Made by a program: the position numbers and the translations under genes | The notes under the pieces: model-generated | What the model was told of the DNA's origin: nothing | The model's input: only the letters and a program-made list of their open reading frames with translations | The model's database searches: none | NCBI GenBank assembly: GCA_905479105.1 | Contig: CAJQLE010000004.1 | Span: 1 to 64,000, forward strand | Source: an uncultured Flavobacteriales bacterium | Lineage (GTDB): Bacteria > Bacteroidota > Bacteroidia > Flavobacteriales_G > Salibacteraceae | DNA: 64,000 nucleotides | Reading direction: 5' to 3' | In this document: positions 1-8,782 of the stretch, piece after piece | Layout of the letters: each line of letters opens with the position of its first letter | How positions within the stretch are numbered: the stretch's first letter is position 1

Positions 1-57
1 TCTTGAGGTGTTTCAAAAACATGTTTTTAAGACGCTAATTTCCTGAGATTAGTTGCT

Positions 58-216
58 TTATGAATTGCCAATTTCACGAGACATTTCAGCGACTTTCTCT
101 TTCAATGATTCTTTGTAAGCAATCATTGTTGCTAAGTTGATACTATCACCACATTTTGCTATCGGACTGATGTTTCCTATCAGCATCAATGCCGAAAGAA
201 AAAGAGTCAAAAATAG
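58..216 (-). pseudogene. Remnant of a small secreted protein
   Basis: An open frame of 52 codons on the minus strand has no ATG at its beginning. It starts right after an in-frame TAG at 217-219. Its first residues (LFLTLFLSALMLIGN) look like the hydrophobic core and end of a signal peptide. The rest (about 37 residues, ending in SREIGNS) is charged and ends with TAA at 58-60. Just upstream, a TTG followed by two Lys codons lies in a neighbouring frame, as if the start of the signal peptide had been frameshifted or cut by the nonsense codon. I do not recognise the family. It could also be a chance reading frame. Confidence 0.35.
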
Positions 217-413
217 CTAGATAGTAAAGATTTTTTCAAGTATTAGGTTTTTTGTTTAAGTGTTCGAAGTTAAATATTGCAAGTTAACTCTGAGACCAGA
301 TAGGTCTAAGACGCGTAAAACAATTTTTCGGGTTATATTTTAGAATATTATTCTGATAATTTCGATTAAACCAATGATTCGTTCGATTATACTGCGAAAA
401 ACCACATTTAGTT
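217..413. other. Intergenic, AT-rich, no gene seen
   Basis: This stretch lies upstream of the remnant at 58-216 and downstream of the minus-strand gene at 414. I see no convincing reading frame, RNA gene or terminator hairpin. It probably holds the promoter for whatever once started at about 240. Confidence 0.4.
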
Positions 414-1001
414 TCATTCTTCAATCAAATAATTCGGATCGAATCTTCGCTCAACCAATTGTTCAATTCTTTGAAACAGTTGCAAAGGCCTAAAAGAACC
501 CCATTCAAAATCATTCAGCGGACCTCCATTTATGAAGTAATTATCTACCCCTACTTCTCTGAAATCATTCAACACGTGGTCTCTAAAATTGAGCATCACC
601 ACCCAGCCGTCTTCGATATCTTCAAACCATTCTTCGTAATAGCTGTCGTCAGAACTGTGGAAGTTGAGCACGTTTTCACCAATTAAAATGAACTTATTGA
701 TTCCTTCATCAATCAACTGATCTATGATATCTCGTTTCAGTGTCATGATATCGTTGTGCAACGTATCGTTCCATTCTCCCATGAATTCAATTACAGCATA
801 CTGATCATCGTAATCTGCGTAAAGAATTTTTAGAAAAAGTGTTTCCGAGCCAATGTTATCCCATTGTGGATGGATGTAATGATCATAGATAGAGTCCGTA
901 AAATATACCTCGGAATACTCACGTCCAAAAAAAGGTGAACGTTCGTCTTCCTCTGCCATGTAGAGGTTTCTCCAGTTGAAATATGGTTCAATGTTGTGCA
1001 T
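414..1001 (-). CDS. Conserved-looking hypothetical cytoplasmic protein, 195 aa
   Basis: The product has no signal peptide and no membrane segment. It is strongly acidic and rich in aromatic residues (Trp, Tyr, Phe), for example SYYEEWFEDIEDGW around residues 120-133. Start and stop codons are clean (ATG at 999-1001) and codon use matches the neighbours, so it is very likely a real gene. It lies 70 bp downstream of murQ on the same strand and may be co-transcribed. I do not recognise a domain and assign no function. The plus-strand frame inside it (459-686) is a shadow. Confidence 0.8.
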   Translation of the reverse strand: MHNIEPYFNWRNLYMAEEDERSPFFGREYSEVYFTDSIYDHYIHPQWDNIGSETLFLKILYADYDDQYAVIEFMGEWNDTLHNDIMTLKRDIIDQLIDEGINKFILIGENVLNFHSSDDSYYEEWFEDIEDGWVVMLNFRDHVLNDFREVGVDNYFINGGPLNDFEWGSFRPLQLFQRIEQLVERRFDPNYLIEE

Positions 1002-1071
1002 AAACTTGCCGCAAAGCTACCGACTCATTTGTGATTTGAATGCATCAGGATGTTAAAGAAAACATCAAGGT

Positions 1072-1887
1072 TTAGTCTTTGTTCTGACTAGCTTCTACAG
1101 CTTTTCTCACACTGCCTTCTGAGATAAGCAATGCATTGGCTTTTTCATAACTAAGACCTGTTTCTGTCATCACCATCTTGGTTCCTCGATCTACCAACTT
1201 ATCATTGCTCAGTTGCATATCCACCATCTTATTTCCTTTTACGCGGCCAAGCTTCACCATTACTGAAGTGGTGATCATATTTAGCGTCAATTTCTGCGCT
1301 GTTCCAGCTTTCATGCGTGTACTTCCTGTTACGAATTCAGGACCGACTACAACCTCTACAGGATAATCTGATACTTGCGCAACAGGTGAGTCTGGATTGC
1401 ACGTAACGCAACCTGTAGCTATATTGTTTTCTTGACAAGTACGTAATCCTCCAATAACATATGGAGTGCTTCCCGAGGCGGCAATGCCAATAACAATATC
1501 CAATAAAGAAATGTCATGTTCTTGCAGATCTTTCCAAGCTTGATTCGGATCATCTTCAGCAAACTCAACGGCTTTTCTGATGGCACTGTCACCGCCTGCA
1601 ATTAATCCGATCACCATGCCATGTGGCACTCCATACGTTGGTGGACACTCGCTTGCGTCCACGATACCTAATCTCCCGCTTGTTCCTGCTCCGATGTAAA
1701 AAAGTCTGCCGCCATTCTTGAGTTTATCAAACACAGCTTCTGCCAATGCCTCAATGTTTGGAATTGCTTTCTCGATGGCAAGAGGCACTGTTTTATCCTC
1801 TTGATTCATGTTGACGAGCAATTCTCGAACGCTCATTTGTTCGAGCTTGTCGTAGTTGGATGTAGATTCTGTAATTCGGTTTGACAT
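1072..1887 (-). CDS. murQ: N-acetylmuramic acid 6-phosphate etherase
   Basis: MurQ cleaves the D-lactyl ether of MurNAc-6-phosphate to give GlcNAc-6-phosphate and lactate, a cytoplasmic step in recycling cell-wall muropeptides. The 271-aa protein has the SIS fold: the phosphosugar-binding loop GAGTSGRLGIVDASE (about 66-80), the second loop IAASGSTPYV (about 135-144) and the family signature GPEFVTGSTRMKAGT (about 182-196). Glu80 and Glu111 match the two acidic residues known to be catalytic in the E. coli enzyme, with the same 31-residue spacing. It is slightly shorter than E. coli MurQ (298 aa). No muropeptide PTS transporter is nearby, as is usual in Bacteroidota. Confidence 0.96.
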   Translation of the reverse strand: MSNRITESTSNYDKLEQMSVRELLVNMNQEDKTVPLAIEKAIPNIEALAEAVFDKLKNGGRLFYIGAGTSGRLGIVDASECPPTYGVPHGMVIGLIAGGDSAIRKAVEFAEDDPNQAWKDLQEHDISLLDIVIGIAASGSTPYVIGGLRTCQENNIATGCVTCNPDSPVAQVSDYPVEVVVGPEFVTGSTRMKAGTAQKLTLNMITTSVMVKLGRVKGNKMVDMQLSNDKLVDRGTKMVMTETGLSYEKANALLISEGSVRKAVEASQNKD

Positions 1888-1960
1888 TGGGAGGCTAAAA
1901 TCTTATTACTTCCAAAGATTCGCTTTTTAGATATAATAAGAAAACTACAAGCCAATTGAA

Positions 1961-2182
1961 TTAGTTCTCCGTGCAGACATAACCATCACTTTCATATTCA
2001 TCGATGATCAATTTTGCCTTCCAACGCGGTTCGCAAAATGAATATTCAAAATCAATACTTGATCCAGTGGGCGAGCCGTCTTCCCAAAGAATTTCTACAA
2101 GACCGATGCAGGTGTAGCACTTTTTGCATGACGACATGAACAACGATGAAGCTATTAAAGTTAACACAAGATATTTTTTCAT
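1961..2182 (-). CDS. Small cysteine-rich lipoprotein, 73 aa
   Basis: A short protein with a Lys-Lys N-terminus, a hydrophobic stretch and a lipobox (FMSSC, Cys19), so it is predicted to be lipidated and anchored in the envelope. Directly after the lipid Cys is the pattern CKKCYTC (Cys19, 22, 25), and two further Cys occur near residues 50 and 70. The same SSC-x-KC-xx-C arrangement occurs in the lipoprotein at 59734-60066. The gene begins 2 bp after the stop of a decayed reading frame (2185-2482). The function is unknown. The cysteines could form disulfides or bind a metal, but nothing here decides that. Confidence 0.75.
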   Translation of the reverse strand: MKKYLVLTLIASSLFMSSCKKCYTCIGLVEILWEDGSPTGSSIDFEYSFCEPRWKAKLIIDEYESDGYVCTEN

Positions 2183-2184
2183 TG

Positions 2185-2482
2185 TTAGAAGTCTAAAGTG
2201 ATTGGATCAGTAAAAGGGAAGCCTTTAGCATTGAAAAACTCAATTTGAAATGAATCGGGAATAGTTTCATATAAGCCAGAGGTAGCAGATTTTCTGATTT
2301 CTTCTCGAGTGAATCCTTAGCCATATCCCGATTCACTTAATTCATTCTGCCATTTCACATCTTTCCCAAACTTCACTATAATTTCTTTATCCAGATCAGC
2401 TTGCGGAATGCAGTAGAACTTTAATCCCTAATCTCCAAAGGTTGAATCGGAAAATTTAAATGTCTGCAAGTATTCATGGCTT
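2185..2482 (-). pseudogene. Decayed C-terminal part of the lipoprotein gene at 2483-2938
   Basis: In one minus-strand frame this stretch reads as a continuous, natural-looking protein interrupted by only two stops: TAG at 2428-2430 and TAA at 2317-2319. It reads PPKSHEYLQTFKFSDSTFGD, stop, GLKFYCIPQADLDKEI and so on, stop, GFTREEIRKSATSGLY, ending in TDPITLDF and TAA at 2185-2187. Removing one C near 2486-2491 would fuse it in frame to the upstream lipoprotein (TLYLTFQP joined to PKSHEY). I infer an ancestral gene of about 250 codons that has suffered one frameshift and two nonsense mutations. Sequencing error could explain the frameshift but hardly all three lesions. Confidence 0.72.
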
Positions 2483-2938
2483 TTAGGAGGGCTGAAAAGT
2501 CAAATAAAGGGTGTCTGGTTTTTCTTTGCTTGAAAACTGAAAGTTCAAACGAAGCCTTACATGATTAACTTCCGCTACATCACGTTCGAGGTTTTGATTA
2601 ACTGGTAATTCTAAAAATGAAAACCCGGAGGTATAGCCTTGTGTATCCATGAAAAGATCTAAGACGGGGTCTATTTTTTTAATTTTTCGATACGTCAAAC
2701 TAAAATTTCCATTTTCATCCGTTGTGGTTCTTGCGATTACCTCAAAATCATTGTCGAACGAAAGTCCATATGCTAGCTCAAGTCTTAATGGAGCATTGGG
2801 GTAAGGTTCATCGCTAACACCTTTATACAATGTTCCTTTAAAGGTAAATGTGTTCCGATCACCTTCTTCCACTTCTCCTGAGCGGTTGCAGCTTAATGTG
2901 ATTGAAACAAGAAAAATACATAAGAGTAATCTGATCAT
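2483..2938 (-). CDS. Lipoprotein with carboxypeptidase-regulatory-like domain, probably truncated
   Basis: The 151-aa open frame has a lipoprotein signal (MIRLLLCIFLVSITLSC, Cys17) followed by a beta-sandwich-type segment: FTFKGTLYKGVSDEPYPNAP, then TTTDENGNFSLTYRK. This is the usual pattern of carboxypeptidase-regulatory-like (CnaB-like) domains in Bacteroidota envelope proteins. It is probably surface or periplasmic. The frame stops at 2483, but protein-like sequence continues downstream in another frame with two in-frame stops (2185-2482). The present ORF is therefore most likely the surviving N-terminal part of a pseudogene. Whether the truncated product is still made cannot be told from sequence. 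Confidence 0.65.
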   Translation of the reverse strand: MIRLLLCIFLVSITLSCNRSGEVEEGDRNTFTFKGTLYKGVSDEPYPNAPLRLELAYGLSFDNDFEVIARTTTDENGNFSLTYRKIKKIDPVLDLFMDTQGYTSGFSFLELPVNQNLERDVAEVNHVRLRLNFQFSSKEKPDTLYLTFQPS

Positions 2939-3031
2939 CCGTATACACGTTCTCTAACAAGTATAGGGAATAATTCTATTGATTTTACAGCTCCAGTAAT
3001 GCTTTAAAAATTTGCTTATCAAATGGTTAGG

Positions 3032-3520
3032 TTACGGATCAAAATGAACCGCTCTGTCCAGTGGAATCCATCGCGGCACGTCTTTTTTGTAACGCGCATA
3101 GGCTTCACCATATTTCTTCTCAAGGTCTATCTCTTCTTTGAAGATGAGGTAGACTTGGATCACAAGCCAATAGATCGCAGACCAACCTAAAATGTAAAAG
3201 GAATTGAAAATTAAAGTTTCACCCCAAAGCATGGTAATTATTGAAATGGCCGAGGGATTTCTGACGTATCTAAAGGGACCTAGGATTACTAATTTTTGAG
3301 GGCCATCCCAAGGAGCTAGCGTTCCTTGTCCAAACGCTGCAAAAATAGAACTGGTCCAGGCTAGAAAGCCCGCTCCAGTTAAAATTATAAGACTACCTGC
3401 TATCAAAGCAAACGTTGAAGCAAAGCTCAATGGTTCTATCCAATGATGAACAACCCACGGCACCGCCACAAGGCTTATTGTAGGCAACAGAAAGGAAACG
3501 AAAATCTTCCAAGTAGACAT
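3032..3520 (-). CDS. Isoprenylcysteine carboxyl methyltransferase-like membrane protein
   Basis: A 162-aa protein with about four hydrophobic segments. Its C-terminal part carries the ICMT/phospholipid methyltransferase signature: GPFRYVRNPSAIS around residue 81, then KEEIDLEKKYGEAYARYKKD and a final RWIP motif. Members of this superfamily use S-adenosylmethionine to methylate small or lipid substrates in the membrane; the bacterial substrates are mostly unknown. It is divergent from the sulfotransferase fusion gene at 3581, with 60 bp between them. A second protein of the same superfamily lies at 13232-13663. The family call is confident, the substrate is not known. Confidence 0.82.
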   Translation of the reverse strand: MSTWKIFVSFLLPTISLVAVPWVVHHWIEPLSFASTFALIAGSLIILTGAGFLAWTSSIFAAFGQGTLAPWDGPQKLVILGPFRYVRNPSAISIITMLWGETLIFNSFYILGWSAIYWLVIQVYLIFKEEIDLEKKYGEAYARYKKDVPRWIPLDRAVHFDP

Positions 3521-3580
3521 ATTGCTTCAAAGTTGAGTTTTTCAATCAACAAAACTCATCTTTGAAAGAGCAAAATTTAT

Positions 3581-5473
3581 TTGATCACCCTTGTCTCATA
3601 TCCACGAAGCGGAAATACATTTTTAAGGAATGTATTATTCGAAGTATACGGTATCGCTTCATCAACGTATTTGACAGATGGCCATGGTCCCGATCAAGGT
3701 TGGGAAAGCTCCTCCGTGGTGAAGACACATCATTTACCTCAAGAGCTTCCTCAAAATTTATTGGATAGAAAAGTCGTATTGCTGGTTCGGGACGGGAGAG
3801 ATTCCGTGGTTTCGTTTGCCCATCATCGAAAAGATGTCATTGCACACAACAGCAGTTTTGTACAAAATTTGGATGAAGTAATTTATGCGGCAGAGGGAAG
3901 TCATTTTGGTGGTTGGTCAAAACATACCCAAGCATGGATGCAACGCGCTGATGTAGTGATCTACTTCGAAGACTTGATTCAAAATCCGATTGAAGCGTGT
4001 GAGAAGTTAAGGTCGTTCATGGAATTGCCTGAAGCAAAGAGAAACCAGCTTCCCACTTTTTTTGATCTCAAGTTTGGTGAGCCAGAATACGGCTCAGGAA
4101 AGTACATCGATTCGCAGAACTTAGCTCCATCCTGGTTTCGCAAGGGAAAAGTCAATGCTTGGAAAGATGAAATGTCTGAAACCCAGCAAGTCTTGTTTTG
4201 GCATTTGCATGGAGAAATGATGGAACAAATGGGCTATCGCTTGAATGGTGATGACTTTAAGCATATCGAGAAGAGTATTAACACTGAAAAAAAACTCATT
4301 CTCATTGAAGCTTCAAAATTGAGCGAGCCTTTTTTTGATGGAATTAAGAGATATGTTTATGAGCTGCTCTTGGCTGCAAAATCATTTCAAAGTTCTTTTC
4401 AGATTGATGTTCTTATTAATGGCGAAATTATTTCGATTGAAGAGGCCTTGGCATTGGAAGGTCAGGAGCAAAGCATCAAGCAAAATCAATTATTTATCTT
4501 GGCTAAGAATGTGCTGAAAGCTATTCTTCCTGATACAGCTTATAATAGTGTTGCACGCACTTTTCCAATTCAAAAATTGCATTCGAATCGTACTAGACAT
4601 AGAATCGAAAAAGCTGTAGCGCATTATGATGCTCTGCTTCTGACATTACCTCAACATTTTGAAGCTGTAAAGGGAATTACATCAAGCAAAAAATTTGCAA
4701 TAATTCACGATACCACGCATTTTTCTCATCCTGATTTGCATGAAGAAAACAACGCGCGATTGGCTGCAGGAGGAATGCAATGGATTCGAGAGAATAATGT
4801 GCAATGCATCGCAGTTTCTCAATCTACAGCCTATGATCTTTCAAAGCAAGGAATAGACTCAACGCTGATTTACGAAGGAGTGAATCGAAAAATGTTTTAT
4901 CCCATTCACAATCAGCATTTGCTGCAACTGGTGAGAGAGCGTTACGAACTTCCAAATCGAAAATTCTTATTGAGCGTTTCAACACTGGAACCGCGCAAGA
5001 ACATCGTACGATTGATAAATGCCTATGCAGAATTGAGTGCAACATTGCGCAATGAATACCATTTGGTTTTAGTCGGTAGAAAAGGTTGGAAATGGAATTC
5101 GGTGAAAATTCCAGCGCATTGCAAAGATCAAATTCACTTTACGGGGTTTGTGCGTGATGAACATTTACCTGCGCTTTATACTTCTGCTAGTGGATTCTGC
5201 TATGTTAGTCTTTACGAAGGGTTTGGCTTGCCTGTGTTGGAAGCTTTGGCATGTGGCACGCCTGTTTTAGTATCCAATAATTCATCATTGCCCGAGTTGG
5301 TCGGTGAGGTTGGTATTCTTTGTGATCCGCTCAATAACGAATCCATCCAAAGTGGCTTAGAAAGCTTAATTCAAAAATCAAAAGTGACTCAGATTGATCA
5401 TCAGTGCATGCGCCAGTCCTGGAACTTTTCTTGGCAAAAAACCTGGAAAGAAACCATGAACTATTTGACCTGA
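3581..5473 (+). CDS. Sulfotransferase fused to a GT4-type glycosyltransferase
   Basis: The 630-aa protein has two enzyme domains. Residues 1 to about 225 are a PAPS-dependent sulfotransferase: the 5'-phosphosulfate loop SYPRSGNTFLRN lies at residues 6-17, and the 3'-phosphate motif LLVRDGRDSVVSF at about 67-79. Residues from about 240 to 630 are a GT-B glycosyltransferase of group 1/GT4: LSVSTLEPRKNIVRL, LVLVGRKGWKW, HFTGFVRDEHLPALY, then SLYEGFGLPVLEALACGTPV with the donor-binding EGFGLPxxE. It probably both sulfates and extends a surface glycan. The start is TTG at 3581, because an in-frame TGA sits at 3563-3565 and the loop motif follows at once. The 3' end overlaps the convergent ligase gene by 13 bp. 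Confidence 0.85.
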   Translation: MITLVSYPRSGNTFLRNVLFEVYGIASSTYLTDGHGPDQGWESSSVVKTHHLPQELPQNLLDRKVVLLVRDGRDSVVSFAHHRKDVIAHNSSFVQNLDEVIYAAEGSHFGGWSKHTQAWMQRADVVIYFEDLIQNPIEACEKLRSFMELPEAKRNQLPTFFDLKFGEPEYGSGKYIDSQNLAPSWFRKGKVNAWKDEMSETQQVLFWHLHGEMMEQMGYRLNGDDFKHIEKSINTEKKLILIEASKLSEPFFDGIKRYVYELLLAAKSFQSSFQIDVLINGEIISIEEALALEGQEQSIKQNQLFILAKNVLKAILPDTAYNSVARTFPIQKLHSNRTRHRIEKAVAHYDALLLTLPQHFEAVKGITSSKKFAIIHDTTHFSHPDLHEENNARLAAGGMQWIRENNVQCIAVSQSTAYDLSKQGIDSTLIYEGVNRKMFYPIHNQHLLQLVRERYELPNRKFLLSVSTLEPRKNIVRLINAYAELSATLRNEYHLVLVGRKGWKWNSVKIPAHCKDQIHFTGFVRDEHLPALYTSASGFCYVSLYEGFGLPVLEALACGTPVLVSNNSSLPELVGEVGILCDPLNNESIQSGLESLIQKSKVTQIDHQCMRQSWNFSWQKTWKETMNYLT

Positions 5474-6624
5474 CGAGTCGAGTAGAAGTAGCTGAAGAAA
5501 AAGAATGCACCGAACATCATACCAAATTGACGACTGAAGTAGTTTTCTGTCAAGCAAATGATTCCAAAAAAAATGGTGAAGTAGAGCAGAGGTAAGTTTT
5601 GATGCTTCCATGCGAAAATCAGCAAAAACAGAAAAACTCCAATCAAAGCAGTAAACCCCAAAAATCCGCTGCTCAACCAAAAGTGCATGTATTGATTATG
5701 GGTATTGAATTCCGTTTCAAAAAACTCAACTTGTTTGTAAGACGCATAGCAATTGTCCAATACTTGACGTGTATTCCCAGGTCCAACTCCAAAGAGCCAA
5801 TTCTCTTCAATGGAGGAGATACTGCATTTCCAAATTCCCAAACGCAGTTCTGTTGACGAAAGCATTTGACCCTCTTCGTAACTCGTGTCCAAAGCATTCA
5901 ATTCATTCATTCGCTCTGAGAAAACAGGATTGAAGAATATGTTCAGCAATGCCAGAAGAAGTGCACTTGATGCTGTGATGATTTTCGCCTTGGTTGATTT
6001 AATTTGAAAAAGGATGTAGATCAATAAAACAATGAAAGTGGCTATCAACGGCATTCTTCCACCAGCCATGAAAGCCATAAAAATGAGTATTGAACCCATC
6101 AGGACTTTATTTCTTAATGATAATGTCAATTGAGTGAAGCAAATAAAAGCGGCCCAAATCCAAGCCGTACTCAAAAATGTAGGATGAACATGAAAAGTGC
6201 TTGAAATGACTTCTCTGAATTGATGGCTGAATCCAAGACCAGACATAGGTTCAGCGAAAGTGAAATAGATCAGTACAACCAAAGCTTGAATGAAGCTTAG
6301 TAGGACAAATGACTTTGAAAATTGTGCTTTGAAAGGGCTTGACTTGAAGTAAATGAATGCCGCGATCCAAGTCAGCCACAATTGCAATTCTCGCTGTCCG
6401 TCAGCTGCAAATCCATGAAAACCCCAGGCTAAAATCAAGACAACGGCAGGCGCCAGCAACCAATAATCATGAAGTTTTGGAAAAGCCGTTTTTTTGACTC
6501 TTATGATTCGAATAGTGAGCAGCAGAATCAGGCCAATGGACGATATAGCATTTGGCCAAAACACAAATCCACTGAGCGCGAATATGAGCCCGAGCTCAAT
6601 GCGGTCAAGCCATGATTTTGGCAT
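5461..6624 (-). CDS. O-antigen ligase/polymerase-like membrane protein
   Basis: A polytopic protein of 387 aa with about ten to twelve hydrophobic segments. The large periplasmic loop carries the Wzy_C-type signature: LFGVGPGNTRQVLD, then EFNTHNQYMHFWLSSGFLG, where the His of THNQ is the conserved residue of this superfamily. Such proteins either polymerise repeat units (Wzy) or ligate a glycan to a lipid or protein acceptor (WaaL, PglL); sequence alone does not separate them. I chose ATG at 6624 over the TTG two codons upstream. The start overlaps the end of the upstream GT gene by 20 bp, suggesting translational coupling in an operon running from 8733 to 5461. Confidence 0.8.
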   Translation of the reverse strand: MPKSWLDRIELGLIFALSGFVFWPNAISSIGLILLLTIRIIRVKKTAFPKLHDYWLLAPAVVLILAWGFHGFAADGQRELQLWLTWIAAFIYFKSSPFKAQFSKSFVLLSFIQALVVLIYFTFAEPMSGLGFSHQFREVISSTFHVHPTFLSTAWIWAAFICFTQLTLSLRNKVLMGSILIFMAFMAGGRMPLIATFIVLLIYILFQIKSTKAKIITASSALLLALLNIFFNPVFSERMNELNALDTSYEEGQMLSSTELRLGIWKCSISSIEENWLFGVGPGNTRQVLDNCYASYKQVEFFETEFNTHNQYMHFWLSSGFLGFTALIGVFLFLLIFAWKHQNLPLLYFTIFFGIICLTENYFSRQFGMMFGAFFFFSYFYSTRQVK

Positions 6625-7723
6625 GGTCAAAACATTTGTCGAGGAAAAAATTCAAGAACTGCACACGAAAAATCTCTTTGTCAAAGCGCTTGGCATTTCT
6701 GCGAATGACATAAGGGTCGAATTGATGACGTTCAAAACGGAGGATCGTATCCACTAAAACCTCGGGGTGTTCTCTCTTGAAGAACATTCCTGTTTCGTTT
6801 TCAATAACTGTTTCTAAGTAGCCGCCTTTACCTAAGGCTATAACAGGTGTTCCGCACGATTGTGCTTCCAATCCCGCAATGCCAAAATCTTCAATAGAGG
6901 CATTAACAAATGCTTTGGCGTTTTGCATCAGCTTTACCAGTTGATCATCATCAACCCATCCAACAAATTCAACATTAGGGCTCGCAAGCTTCTTGAGGTA
7001 AGCCTCCATCGGACCTTGTCCAGCAATGATCAATTTATGCTTTGGCAGTTTTGCAAAGGCTTTAATAATGAGCTCGATGTTTTTATAGTCAACCAATCTA
7101 GCAGCCGTGAAATAATAATCTTCCTTGTGCTCTTGCAGTGTAAATCTCTTCGTATCCACTGGAGGATAGATAACCGCGCTTTCTCTGCCATAAGCATGCT
7201 TGATGCGGTTCGCTACAAATTTTGAATTGGCAATAAAGTGATCAACATTTTGAGCCGTTTCAACATCCCATTTCTTTAGCCTCTTGATCATCAACTTGGC
7301 GAAGATGCGCTTGAGTCCAGAATTGAAACCATATTTATTTAAGTAGGTGTTTTCCAATCCCCAAGCAAAACGCATTGGAGTATGGCAATAGGAAATATGT
7401 GTTTGGTTTTTGTGCTTTCTAACACCTTTAGCGGCAAGCCAAGAGGAGGAAATGATAATGTCGAAGTCGGATACATCCATCCTTGAAATAGCAGCTGGAA
7501 AAAAAGGAACCAAATGCCTGTAGTGTTTTTCGGCATTGGGTAGCTGTTGCAAAAACGAAGTTTTCACGCCTCTACCTTGTGTAATATGCTGCAATGTGCC
7601 AAAATCCATGAAATTAAAAAGTGACATAATCGAATGTGGTTGAATAACATCAATGATTTCCTTGGCGACCTTTTCAGCACCGCCAGGAATTGTAAACCAA
7701 TCGTGTATAAATCCAACTTTCAT
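6605..7723 (-). CDS. Glycosyltransferase family 4
   Basis: A soluble GT-B fold enzyme of 372 aa. The N-terminal acceptor domain begins MKVGFIHDWFTIPGGAEK and contains SYCHTPMRFAW, a motif common in mannosyl-type transferases such as WbaZ. The C-terminal donor domain shows FTAARLVDYKNIELIIKAF, KLIIAGQGPMEAYL and ASIEDFGIAGLEAQSCGTPV, with the ExFGIxxLE nucleotide-sugar site. The ATG at 7723 is preferred: it begins directly with the first beta strand and leaves 29 bp to the upstream gene, whereas a longer start would overlap that gene. It probably adds one sugar to the glycan made by this small cluster. The donor sugar is not determinable. Confidence 0.88.
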   Translation of the reverse strand: MKVGFIHDWFTIPGGAEKVAKEIIDVIQPHSIMSLFNFMDFGTLQHITQGRGVKTSFLQQLPNAEKHYRHLVPFFPAAISRMDVSDFDIIISSSWLAAKGVRKHKNQTHISYCHTPMRFAWGLENTYLNKYGFNSGLKRIFAKLMIKRLKKWDVETAQNVDHFIANSKFVANRIKHAYGRESAVIYPPVDTKRFTLQEHKEDYYFTAARLVDYKNIELIIKAFAKLPKHKLIIAGQGPMEAYLKKLASPNVEFVGWVDDDQLVKLMQNAKAFVNASIEDFGIAGLEAQSCGTPVIALGKGGYLETVIENETGMFFKREHPEVLVDTILRFERHQFDPYVIRRNAKRFDKEIFRVQFLNFFLDKCFDHAKIMA

Positions 7724-7752
7724 TCGATGCGAAAAATAGCCATTGTAGATGA

Positions 7753-8733
7753 TCAGGCAAACCTTGAAATCAATTCCTTCCACTTTTCTGCCGATGCTTT
7801 GAAATCGTAATTCCATTTCGCTTTTGTCAGTGGCTTATTAACCGATAACAGTTTCTCTAGTGTTGTTTTGAAAGATTCGTGATTGTGCAACTGAAAGTAC
7901 TGCACATCATCGCCCAGCACTTCACGATGCACGGGAATATCAGATGCTAGAACAGGACAACCTAATGATCTTGCCTCCATCGGCACCAAGCTAAAGCCTT
8001 CATAGATGGAAGGTTGAACCAACACTTCAGCATTTTCATAAAGCCATTTCAGTTCTTGGTCGGATGTATTCGGAAGCTCAATGATGTCTTTTCTATAGAT
8101 TCTATTGGGATTTGAAAAAACCTTGGATGTTCTTCCTACGTGTACGAGTTGCAAATCATTCGCTTCAAGTATTTCAATCGAATGTTTGATGGCGAAATCA
8201 AAATTCTTGCGTGGATCATGACTTCCAACCAGTAAGATGAATTTTGAGTTGATCGCAGTCGGTTTCTTTGAGATTCTTGCTGTCAAATCTTCATTAAGAC
8301 CGGGATATATTACTGAGATTTTGTCTGAAGGAACTTTCAGATGCTTCAGGATTTCTGATTTTGAGAATGCCGAGACAGTGACAATGTGTTTTGAGTTCTG
8401 GGCTATTCTTGGCAACATGAATTTATAGTATGCCGCGAAAGGTTTTGAGAACCAAATTGGGTTTTCAAATACAGCCATATCGTGAATCGTAACAATTTGA
8501 TTCTCATAATAGAATGGAGCAGTGTTGCAAAAGTTGAGTAGGAGAGGAGAGCCAGCTTTTTTTAATTGACGTGGCAGTTGAACTTGCTCCCAAAGCATTT
8601 GAAGCAGAAAGCTTTTGATTTGCGGTTTTGCAGTCTGATCAAGTTCAAAATACTTTAAAATACCATGGGCATAGCGCTGAACTCCGCTGACGTTTTGATT
8701 TAGAAACTTACCATTTATGAAAAACTGACTCAT
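7753..8733 (-). CDS. Glycosyltransferase family 4
   Basis: A GT-B enzyme of 326 aa. It opens with FFINGKFLNQNVSGVQRYAH, the typical first motif of group 1 transferases, and the C-terminal half has ILLVGSHDPRKNFDFAIKH, NAEVLVQPSIYEGFSLVPME and LGCPVLASDIPVHREV. EGFSLVPME is the donor phosphate-binding motif. It is the first gene of a minus-strand cluster followed by another GT4 and the ligase-like protein. Together with the sulfotransferase fusion, which converges on them, these genes form a small glycan cluster separate from the main locus. The linkage and sugar are unknown. Confidence 0.87.
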   Translation of the reverse strand: MSQFFINGKFLNQNVSGVQRYAHGILKYFELDQTAKPQIKSFLLQMLWEQVQLPRQLKKAGSPLLLNFCNTAPFYYENQIVTIHDMAVFENPIWFSKPFAAYYKFMLPRIAQNSKHIVTVSAFSKSEILKHLKVPSDKISVIYPGLNEDLTARISKKPTAINSKFILLVGSHDPRKNFDFAIKHSIEILEANDLQLVHVGRTSKVFSNPNRIYRKDIIELPNTSDQELKWLYENAEVLVQPSIYEGFSLVPMEARSLGCPVLASDIPVHREVLGDDVQYFQLHNHESFKTTLEKLLSVNKPLTKAKWNYDFKASAEKWKELISRFA

Positions 8734-8782
8734 TGTCTAAACGAATCTAAACTTCTTGGACAGGAAACAAAGGCTTCCGTAA

